Origin: CAYYAQ01 sp964469555
Lineage (GTDB): Bacteria; Planctomycetota; UBA1135; UBA2386
Reading direction: 5' to 3'
NCBI GenBank assembly: GCA_964469555.1
Contig: CAYYAQ010000074.1
Location: 1-24,392 of the forward strand
DNA: 24,392 nucleotides
Numbering within the stretch: the stretch's first letter is position 1; every line of letters begins with the position of its first letter. Of the stretch, positions 14,886-21,790 are shown piece by piece. The translations under genes and the position numbers were made by a program. The notes under the pieces are model-generated. The model had not been told where the DNA came from and did not search any database. It saw nothing but the letters and a program-made list of their open reading frames with translations.

Positions 14886-14909
14886 CGAACTCCGAGAATT
14901 CCGGGTTCG
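14886..14909 (-). terminator. Weak hairpin between triple-trypsin gene and moxR
   Basis: An imperfect inverted repeat (CGAAC ... GTTCG outer arms, partly paired inner arms around GAATTC) lies 10 bases after the stop of the triple-trypsin gene. No U-run follows. It may be a terminator for that gene or an operator for moxR; evidence is slight. Confidence 0.25.
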
Positions 14910-14919
14910 CTACAAAGCA

Positions 14920-17907
14920 CTATTGGGGCTTCACTTTTTTCGCGATCACCTGGGCCTTGATGACCTTCCCGTCGCGAACGGTCCACAATTCGACCTTCGT
15001 GCCCTCCTTGGTGGCGTGGCCGCGGATGAATCGCCTCAGCCGCTTGAGCGTGTGGATGTTCTCGAGGACGTAGCGGTCCCGCAGGTGGACTTCCCGGACC
15101 AGGGTGCGGATGCCGACGATCACGTCCCCCTTCTTCATGTCCATTCCGGACTCGACGGCGTCGGGCCGGACGTGGGTCACGACGAGGCCGCTCTCCATGA
15201 ACTCGGTCGGCTCCCCGGTCTGGTCGCCAGTGTACTCGCGGTACGCGGCGACCGCAGCTGAACGGAACTTCTTGCCCTCGACGTCCCAGCCGACTTCCTT
15301 GACCGCGAAGTTCGCGCGACGGAAGACCGCCCATGACGCGTCACTCAAGGGTTCGAGGACGAGCTTCTTCGTCTTCAACGCCCGCTTGACGACCAAGCCA
15401 AATGGCTCGAACGGCACGGCAGACCGGGCGACCTTCACGAAGTGGACGCTGTCGCTGATCTTCTGGCTCTGCGCCCGGACGACCTCGTCGCCGACCTGGA
15501 CGCCCGCGTCGGCGGCAGGACCGAAGCTGCTCACCGTCTTGACGAACGCGACCCCATCGCGAGTCTCGGTCTCCATGCCGAGGAATACGCTGCGCAACTT
15601 GTCGGACGACAGCAGCGTCGAGTGGAACTTCTTGCGGACGTAGTTGACGGGGATGGAGAATCCCTGCCGCGCCTCGCGAGTGTGGCCCGCATTGTTGATG
15701 CCGATGAGGTAGCCGTTGAGATCGATCAGCGCCCCACCACTGTTGCCGGGGTTGATCGCCGCATCGGTCTGGATCAGGCCGCGGAAGAACCGCGCGCGAC
15801 CCTTGATACGGATATCGCGATTCTTCGCAGAGACCAGGCCAACGGTCACCGAGTTGGCGAACCCGTGAGGGTTGCCCACGGCGATCGCAGTGTCGCCGAC
15901 CTTGATCTTGTCCGAGTCGCCGAGGCGGATGGCTTCCACCGTCTCGCCGGGGGCGAGCTTGATCTGCAGCAGGGCGAGGTCGTCGATGCGGGAAGTGCTG
16001 AGGATCTCGACCTCGTACTTCTTGCCGGTGTGAAGACTGACGAAGACCTTGTGGTCCTTCTTCGCAGCGCCGTCCTTGTAGGTCGCGGCATCCACGACGT
16101 GCCAGTTGGTCAGCGCGAGCCCGGTCGGATCGATGATGACGCCCGAGCCCTGGCCGAGCAGGTGGAAGTGCTTGTCGTCCGCCGGCTCGGGAAAGAGATC
16201 AGCCATCAGCCCGCCCTTCGGCGCACCGAGCGTGACTTTCTTCACGAAGACGTTGAGGAAGCTGTTCGCGTGCTTTTGCACCACCGCGGTGATCTGCGAT
16301 GCGCGGCGCTCGAGTGCCGCCGCCGTGCTCTTCGGCACCTCCACCAGGTGACCGGTCTTGCCCACGGCCCCGGTCAGCGCCTCTCGAAGCTCCTCGCGGA
16401 TCACGTTCGCGGGGAGAGCAAAGCCGATCGTCGTGTCGGTCAACGCCATCTTCGCCTGGGCCTGTTCCTTCTTGTCCATCTCGTCGATGGCCGCCCGCAC
16501 GTCGTTGACGCCGAGCAACTCACCGTCGGCGTTGATCAACGCGCCGCCAGTGTTGCCGTTGTGGATCGTCGCGTCGGTCTGGAAGTGGCCCATCGACCGC
16601 TTGTGCTGGTCGCCGACGTCCTGCGACCGCTGCTTCGACGAGAGCACGCCGACCTTTGCCGTCACCGTGTGCCCGTAGCGATTCCCGAGAGCCGCTACGC
16701 GCTCGCCAAGCTGTCCCGACGAAGAATCGGCCAGGGTGAGGAACGGAAGCTTCGTATTCGGCGGGAGAACGAGTTTGATCACCGCGGTGTTCTTGGCGGA
16801 TGAGGCGTCGAGGACCACGCCCTCGTAGGTCTTCCCGCCGACGGTCGTGACCCACACCTTCGCACCCTTCTTCCCGGCGATGTGGGCGTTGGTCAGAACC
16901 AATCCCGACTCGTGCACGATGACTCCGGAACCGAGATCGTCGTTCGGGAACTTGCCGTGGGGATCGGATGCGTCGGACTTGGGAACCTTTTTCAGAGACG
17001 CCCGTCGAACGGAGACTACGGATCGGCTCGCCCGCGAAACGGCGTCGGCAAGACCTTGCCGCCGTGCGCGCGACTCGGCGGATGTTTCCGGGTTCGCCTC
17101 GATACCCTCGAGATGCTTGGCGAACACGCGCTTCGCGGCCGCAACCCGCGTCGCGAATCCGAAGCTCGTCCGGTAGGCCTTGCGCTCTTCGTCAGAAGAC
17201 TTCTCGTGGAGCGGAAGTTTCACATTGGACGTGTTCACGATGGCGAGCACGCGCCCGTTGATATCGAAGACAGGGCTGCCATCCGCGAAGACGTTGACGT
17301 TCGCGTCCGCGAGTGCGATGTCTGCCTTTGCAATCGTCTTGCCGTGGACGGTGACCGCCGTGAGCGACGGCGAGAGCGACCCGATGAAGTTCGCGTAGAT
17401 TCCCTCACCGGGACGGCTGCCGACGATGACGGTCTCCCCGGGAACCGGCTGGTTGCCGAGCTTCGCATAGGGCAACTTCGCCCCTTGACTGAGATCGATC
17501 TTGAGGAGTACCAGATCGGTCCCCTCGTCCTTCGCCACGACCTTGGCGGGATACTCGGTACCACTCGCGGTCTTGACCTTCACGGCGAACCCGACAGCCC
17601 CGCTCTTCTTGATCTCGACCTCGCGCACCAGGTGCCAGTTCGTCAGGACGAGACCACCAGGGCTGATCACGACGCCACTGCTATCGCGCTGCAGGCGGAA
17701 GAGGCCGTTGACCTTGACCTTCACGTGGACGATCGCCGGCGCCACGCGATCCATCGTCCTGCGGATCGACGTCAGACGGATCTTCTTCTCGGCCTCCGTC
17801 TGCTCAGGGATCCGAAGCAGGGAATGACCGGCCTGTGCGACGAGAGGCGCCGCGGAGCTGACGAGGAGGACGGCAAGGCCGATACACCGAATGCGATGAG
17901 AAGTCAT
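14920..17907 (-). CDS. Exported triple trypsin-domain HtrA-like protein with two PDZ-like domains
   Basis: 995 residues with a signal peptide (MTSHRIRCIGLAVLLVSSAA...AQA). Three HtrA-type trypsin domains follow. Domain 1 (about 45-265) has His92 (TNWH) and Asp131 (TDLVLLKI), but the catalytic serine position is Asp209 (FADGSP for GNSGGP). Domain 2 (about 285-512) has His342 (TNAH), but the Asp is Asn373 (KNTAVIKL) and the Ser is Thr453 (GNTGG). Domain 3 (about 535-765) keeps the whole triad: His603 (TNWHVV), Asp643 (DDLALLQI) and Ser723 (GNSGG). Two PDZ-like regions end the protein (about 775-850 with AGVQVGDEVV; about 905-985 with SGMDMKKGDVI). ATG 17907 is chosen because it begins the signal; 198 codons of upstream open frame are a shadow of the next gene. 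It is probably a periplasmic protease with two inactive regulatory or substrate-binding domains, encoded behind the CxxC and CAP-domain genes. Confidence 0.88.
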   Translation of the reverse strand: MTSHRIRCIGLAVLLVSSAAPLVAQAGHSLLRIPEQTEAEKKIRLTSIRRTMDRVAPAIVHVKVKVNGLFRLQRDSSGVVISPGGLVLTNWHLVREVEIKKSGAVGFAVKVKTASGTEYPAKVVAKDEGTDLVLLKIDLSQGAKLPYAKLGNQPVPGETVIVGSRPGEGIYANFIGSLSPSLTAVTVHGKTIAKADIALADANVNVFADGSPVFDINGRVLAIVNTSNVKLPLHEKSSDEERKAYRTSFGFATRVAAAKRVFAKHLEGIEANPETSAESRARRQGLADAVSRASRSVVSVRRASLKKVPKSDASDPHGKFPNDDLGSGVIVHESGLVLTNAHIAGKKGAKVWVTTVGGKTYEGVVLDASSAKNTAVIKLVLPPNTKLPFLTLADSSSGQLGERVAALGNRYGHTVTAKVGVLSSKQRSQDVGDQHKRSMGHFQTDATIHNGNTGGALINADGELLGVNDVRAAIDEMDKKEQAQAKMALTDTTIGFALPANVIREELREALTGAVGKTGHLVEVPKSTAAALERRASQITAVVQKHANSFLNVFVKKVTLGAPKGGLMADLFPEPADDKHFHLLGQGSGVIIDPTGLALTNWHVVDAATYKDGAAKKDHKVFVSLHTGKKYEVEILSTSRIDDLALLQIKLAPGETVEAIRLGDSDKIKVGDTAIAVGNPHGFANSVTVGLVSAKNRDIRIKGRARFFRGLIQTDAAINPGNSGGALIDLNGYLIGINNAGHTREARQGFSIPVNYVRKKFHSTLLSSDKLRSVFLGMETETRDGVAFVKTVSSFGPAADAGVQVGDEVVRAQSQKISDSVHFVKVARSAVPFEPFGLVVKRALKTKKLVLEPLSDASWAVFRRANFAVKEVGWDVEGKKFRSAAVAAYREYTGDQTGEPTEFMESGLVVTHVRPDAVESGMDMKKGDVIVGIRTLVREVHLRDRYVLENIHTLKRLRRFIRGHATKEGTKVELWTVRDGKVIKAQVIAKKVKPQ

Positions 17908-17954
17908 GAGGGAAAGATCGATGCGACTGACGCGCAGTTCGGATTCTCGGAGAG

Positions 17955-18821
17955 CTATTTCTTGGGGGCGACCGCGGCGGCCTTCGCGTTGGCCTCGATG
18001 CGCTCGATACACGCATCGACGACCTTGCCCTGGTGCACCAGGTAGTAGAGGAGATACGTCTTCGAACGGCGCCAGCCACTTTGCTGGAATTTGTCGTTGT
18101 TCTGAACCTGCGGTCGGTCGAGTTTCTTCATCACGCCGTCGACAAACTTGTTCAGCTTCTTCAAGACCGGGAAGTCCGCCTTCACCTTGCCGAACATCTT
18201 GTTGAACTTCTTCCGATCCACGCGACCCTTGCCGAGCGGGGCGAAGCTCTCCACCTGTCGGATGAGCTGGCTGAGATTCTTGCGGGCAGACTTGAGCTTC
18301 TTGAGCTTCTGAGTCGAGAGCTTGCCCTTGAACGGGGTCTGGACGAGTTTCTTCCCACCGCAGACAGTGCAGAGCACGCCGCCGTTCCCCTTGCACATCC
18401 CGCACTTCACGCCTCTCTTGCCACCGCCGACCCACGTGATCTTGCCGCGATTGCCGCAACCCTGGCAGAACAGCACGCCGTTCCCAAAGCAGCCCGGACA
18501 CAGCGCTTTCTTGAGGGGGTCAGCGAGAGCGCCGGTTCCCTGGCAATAGTTGCACGGCGCCTTCCGCGTCTTGTTGCACATGACGCACTTCTCGACCTTG
18601 TCCATGTGCGCGCAGTGCGTGCACTTGACCGTCTTCTTGGCCTTGCACGCCGGACAGTTCTGGTGCGGTGACGCGTCCCACTGCTTCTGGCCGTTCTTGT
18701 CGACCTTTGTCGCCAACTTGATGGGCGGCATCATCTTCTCGACTTCCGCGACCGTCTGTTGCTGGGCGGAGACCGCGGAGCACAGCAGCAGAATGAACGT
18801 GACGATGGATCGGATAGTCAT
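17955..18821 (-). CDS. Exported protein with eight CxxC motifs (DnaJ-type zinc-finger-like)
   Basis: 288 residues. A signal peptide (MTIRSIVTFILLLCSAVSAQ) is followed by eight CxxC pairs between residues 56 and 154 (56/59, 67/70, 79/82, 90/93, 108/111, 119/122, 140/143, 151/154). Glycines around them (CQGTG, CFGNG, CKGNGG, CGG) are as in the DnaJ cysteine-rich domain (CxxCxGxG). Eight pairs could bind four zinc ions, twice the content of DnaJ. There is no J domain. The C-terminal 130 residues are Lys-rich and helical (KLKKLKSARKNLSQLIRQ). In DnaJ this domain binds unfolded protein and has thiol-exchange activity; an exported, J-less version is unusual. It lies nine bases after the CAP-protein gene and 47 bases before the triple-trypsin gene, consistent with one transcript. 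Confidence 0.78.
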   Translation of the reverse strand: MTIRSIVTFILLLCSAVSAQQQTVAEVEKMMPPIKLATKVDKNGQKQWDASPHQNCPACKAKKTVKCTHCAHMDKVEKCVMCNKTRKAPCNYCQGTGALADPLKKALCPGCFGNGVLFCQGCGNRGKITWVGGGKRGVKCGMCKGNGGVLCTVCGGKKLVQTPFKGKLSTQKLKKLKSARKNLSQLIRQVESFAPLGKGRVDRKKFNKMFGKVKADFPVLKKLNKFVDGVMKKLDRPQVQNNDKFQQSGWRRSKTYLLYYLVHQGKVVDACIERIEANAKAAAVAPKK

Positions 18822-18830
18822 GTCTCGATT

Positions 18831-21122
18831 CTAGTGGTGATACGTGGAGTTGAACTTCTCGAGCCGAGATCCGTTCTGGAACGTCCACTCGACCGACACC
18901 TTCGCGCCCTTGCGGATCGGCTTCAACGGATAGAACACCATCATGCCCGGGGCAGCCGTGCGCCGGTGGCTTCCGTCGTCGGCGAAGTGGACAAAGCCCT
19001 CGACCCGGTCGCGGTCGTTGACCATGACCTTGCAGCGAATGGACTCGCGGTTCGGCATGAAGAGGCTGTTGCCGAAGTGACCGCTGATCGGCATGCCGAT
19101 CACCTTGAGGTCGGACTTCCCGCGCTTCGCCAACATCACCTTCATCTCCGGGCCGAGGTCCGCGACCTTGACCTTGTTCGGGATGCGCGTCATCCCGGAC
19201 TGCGGATACATGAAGAAGCGGGCGTTGCGCGGCCTGACCAGTCCCTGGACCACGTTCAATACGACGACGCCGTTCTCCGCGTAGAGCCCGATGGTCTTCA
19301 ACGTGTTCACGAAGAACACGTCTCGATAACCGGGGTAGGTCAACCACTCTGCGATGACCTTCTTCGTATTCGACGCCTTGGTGTGGACCATCGACATCTG
19401 CGCGAACATGTTGCCCGGGTGCGTCGATCCGGGCAGCTCGGGGTTCTCGCGCTGCTCTTCGTCCGGGCCACTGAGCTTGTTCTGCTGCAGGTAGTGCGCG
19501 TGATCACGGCACCGTCCCGAGAAACTCGCGCTCCAGTTGACCGGCGCGGCGCGGAAGGTCTTCTTGCGGATGTCGTTGATGGCCTTCAGCCACTTCTTGA
19601 CGTCCTTGCTGACCGCCGTCATCGGGTCCTTCTTGTCGCGGATCGAACGCATGACCGGCGTGGCGCCGGTGAAGAAGTCCTTCCACTCCTTGTCGAGTTG
19701 CTCCAGGCTGACTCGCGCGTTCTTCGTGAAGTTCTTCTCGATGTCGATCACGTTCTTGTACTGACCGCACTGGTCCAGGCGACGCAGCAGGGTCGGGTCA
19801 CGCAACATCAGGTAGTGGCAGAACGACCACGACTTGATCCGACTCGGGTTGTCGAACTTGTCCGCGCCGATCAGCGGGAGCTGCACGGCCGGGACGTTGG
19901 CCTTGCTCCAGGCCTGTTCGATGGCGAGGTTGTCCCAGAGGTCCATGTCGGGGTTGAACTCGTCGATCTCCTCTTCCTCGGTCTGCGTGCCGATCTGCTT
20001 CTTCAGGTCGACGAGGAACCGGCGGTTGTTGCGAAGCAACAGTCCGACGAACGTGTGGCCGATGCCCTCCTTCATCGCCGCCGTGCCGAATACGGAGAAG
20101 CTGTGCGCGACAGATCGAACCGAGCCATCGAGCACGCCCTGCTTGCCGTTCGTGGGGCTGACTTGCAGGTTGCCGAGCGCGACGCCGGCGTGCTGCTCGA
20201 GGATGAACTTGAACTGCTCCTTGCTGCCGAACAGATCCTTGTGCGCGTTGATGATCTGGTCGTGCGTGTCCGTCGTCTTGAAGAACGAGAACTGGGTCAC
20301 GCGCCACTTGGAGATGTCCCCGAGGAACAGTTCTTCGTAGCCCTCGTACGCGACCTTGATCACGCGGTAGGCGCGCTCGGACCAGACCGCCGCCTCCTTG
20401 AGAACTGCTTCGTCGAAGTCGCCTCGGATGATGAAGTTCTCCGACTTCACGCTGATGTAGTCGACTTGCGCCTTCTCCAGGATCGGGTGCTTGTTCGAGT
20501 CGGGAAGCCGCTCGACGGGGTAGTCCGTCTGGGCCTCTTTCTTGATGATCTCGTCGATCTTGACCCCGCGCTTGTACAGCTCCTGCTCCATCGATGTGCC
20601 GGAGAGACCGTCGGCGACGTCGACCAAGTCGAGGCTCTCCTTCGCGTCCTCGTCGTTGGGAGCGAATCTCAGGATCGCTCGGTAGTGGTACTGCGCCATG
20701 TCGGTGCGCCCACCCTTCTTGTACTTTCTCGCCTGGTCCTTGTGCGCGCGCACGAGATCCTTCGACAGCTTCTTGTAGTCGCTCCGGAGGGCCTTGGCAG
20801 CGGAGGCATCGGGCTTGTCATTCCGGGCGAACTTGAACCCCGGCACCGGCTGCCACGCCATGCCCGCCTTCTTGCGACCGAGCGCCTTGTGCGCCACCGC
20901 GCTGTCCGGGTCGTAATCGCTAACGACCATGAGGAATACGAGCTTGGCTTGCCGCGGGAAACCCTTCTTCAACGCCCTCTTGGCGAACGCGTTGAGCTTC
21001 TTGGCCAGAGATTGGCGGAACTTGATCTCCTCCTTCGACTGGGCGCCAGCGAAGTCAGCGCTGAGGCCCACGGTGAGGCCGACGAGGAGAATGGTCAGGG
21101 TACGAGCATAGAAGCGATTCAT
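18831..21122 (-). CDS. Exported multidomain protein with a CAP (SCP/PR-1-like) domain
   Basis: 763 residues. A signal peptide (MNRFYARTLTILLVGLTVGLSADFAGAQ) is followed by a TPR-like N-terminal part (30-170). A central region (about 225-480) follows the plan of peptidase-MA/DUF1570-like proteins (ENFIIRGDFDE; VRSVAHSFS at 335-343; MKEGIGHTFV at 350-359) but lacks an HExxH zinc motif. Residues 512-630 resemble a CAP domain: INDIRKKTF, PVNWSASFSGRCRDHAHYL (Asp540-His541), HPGNMF (568-573) and IAEWLTYPGYRDVFF. The last 130 residues are beta-rich (MYPQSGMTRIP; VFYPLKPIRKGAKVSV), like the Ig-like tail of some bacterial CAP proteins. ATG 21122 begins the signal; 21 upstream codons are excluded. The role is unknown: CAP domains in bacteria are secreted and of uncertain activity, and the central region may be an inactivated peptidase. 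It is the first gene of the three-gene set ending in the triple-trypsin protein. Confidence 0.72.
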   Translation of the reverse strand: MNRFYARTLTILLVGLTVGLSADFAGAQSKEEIKFRQSLAKKLNAFAKRALKKGFPRQAKLVFLMVVSDYDPDSAVAHKALGRKKAGMAWQPVPGFKFARNDKPDASAAKALRSDYKKLSKDLVRAHKDQARKYKKGGRTDMAQYHYRAILRFAPNDEDAKESLDLVDVADGLSGTSMEQELYKRGVKIDEIIKKEAQTDYPVERLPDSNKHPILEKAQVDYISVKSENFIIRGDFDEAVLKEAAVWSERAYRVIKVAYEGYEELFLGDISKWRVTQFSFFKTTDTHDQIINAHKDLFGSKEQFKFILEQHAGVALGNLQVSPTNGKQGVLDGSVRSVAHSFSVFGTAAMKEGIGHTFVGLLLRNNRRFLVDLKKQIGTQTEEEEIDEFNPDMDLWDNLAIEQAWSKANVPAVQLPLIGADKFDNPSRIKSWSFCHYLMLRDPTLLRRLDQCGQYKNVIDIEKNFTKNARVSLEQLDKEWKDFFTGATPVMRSIRDKKDPMTAVSKDVKKWLKAINDIRKKTFRAAPVNWSASFSGRCRDHAHYLQQNKLSGPDEEQRENPELPGSTHPGNMFAQMSMVHTKASNTKKVIAEWLTYPGYRDVFFVNTLKTIGLYAENGVVVLNVVQGLVRPRNARFFMYPQSGMTRIPNKVKVADLGPEMKVMLAKRGKSDLKVIGMPISGHFGNSLFMPNRESIRCKVMVNDRDRVEGFVHFADDGSHRRTAAPGMMVFYPLKPIRKGAKVSVEWTFQNGSRLEKFNSTYHH

Positions 21123-21157
21123 GATGACCGTGGCATTGGGGGAACTCTCTCTACGGA

Positions 21158-21179
21158 TCCGAGGAGCATAGCTCTCGGA
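21158..21179 (-). promoter_or_regulatory. Hairpin in the leader of the CAP-protein gene
   Basis: TCCGAG-GAGC-ATA-GCTC-TCGGA on the + strand forms a nine-pair stem with one bulged G and a three-base loop, 35 bases upstream of ATG 21122. It could be an operator or a 5'-UTR structure. The surrounding 21123-21265 should hold the promoter, but no clear -35/-10 pair is evident. Confidence 0.35.
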
Positions 21180-21265
21180 GTTCACAGAATACCGATTCTT
21201 CTGCGGGGCGGAGAGGCTACTAGCCGACCTACGGCCAATCGGTCACGTGCGCGCGGGTGGGGACC

Positions 21266-21780
21266 TCATGTCGCTCTACGTTGTTTCGGCAATCTGGTGA
21301 CCGAAATCCCGAAGAGCCCTCTCGTCACGGGTTTAGACGCGCCCACCGCGGACACTGACCGGCCGATCCAGGCCATCCGCCAAGCGTCATAGAAGCGTGC
21401 CATTCTGCGAAAGAGCCACTCGCCGATGGTTTGGGCCTTCGCCTCGAGACGAACGAAGGCGGTGAGACCACCAGTGGCGTGATCGGGCACCCAGTCGGAT
21501 TCCACGATGACGTGCGAACAGGCGCGGTCCGCGATCAGTACTGCCAGCGCCAACCGCTCCGTAGATCGAACCACCGCCGAGGACGCGCGCCAACGCGGCG
21601 TCGACCGGGTCGGTGAGATCCGCCGCCTCGAGACGGGCGACGCCGGGGCGATGCTCGATGGAACGGAGTTCGATTGTCCCGTTCGCGCGGCGGGACTGTT
21701 CCCTAGCAGAGCGTCTGCGTCGACGGGGCGACCCCGACCAGCAGCACTGCCACCATCGAGATCGACGCAAGAATCTCCAC
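21266..21780 (-). pseudogene. Small exported-protein gene broken by two apparent frameshifts
   Basis: A GTG at 21780 follows AGGAG and starts MEILASISMVAVLLVGVAPSTQ, a signal-like peptide, but this frame stops at 21703 (25 residues). Coding character (GC-rich third positions) then continues in a second frame, with TIELRSIEHRPGVARLEA and DPVDAALARVLGGGSIYG (about 21700-21590). It continues again in the third frame, with LALAVLIADRACSHVIVESD, GGLTAFVRLEAKAQTIGEW and FRRMARFYDAW (about 21570-21370), ending at TGA 21266. Each step skips one base in the direction of reading. The intact protein would be about 165 residues; I do not recognise it. It is either a decaying gene or a draft-sequence error, and it directly follows the WD40-TPR gene. 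Confidence 0.55.
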
Positions 21781-21785
21781 GTGGA

Positions 21786-21790
21786 CTCCT
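21786..21790 (-). promoter_or_regulatory. Ribosome binding site of the broken small gene
   Basis: AGGAG lies directly after the WD40-TPR stop codon and five bases before GTG 21780. This is the main reason to believe that a real gene begins there. Confidence 0.6.

Noticed and set aside
17908..18501. N-terminal extension of the triple-trypsin frame (198 codons)
   Set aside because: It is Arg/Glu-rich out-of-frame reading of the CxxC gene. The Sec signal starts at ATG 17907.
21284..21306. TTTCGG...CCGAAA inverted repeat as a terminator
   Set aside because: It has only six pairs, an 11-base loop and no U-run on the expected strand. It lies within the tail of the frameshifted gene.
18759..21392. 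877-residue open frame on the + strand
   Set aside because: It is antisense to the CAP-domain and CxxC genes, has Arg/Leu/Val/Asp-biased shadow composition and no recognisable domain. The minus-strand proteins have signals and motifs.
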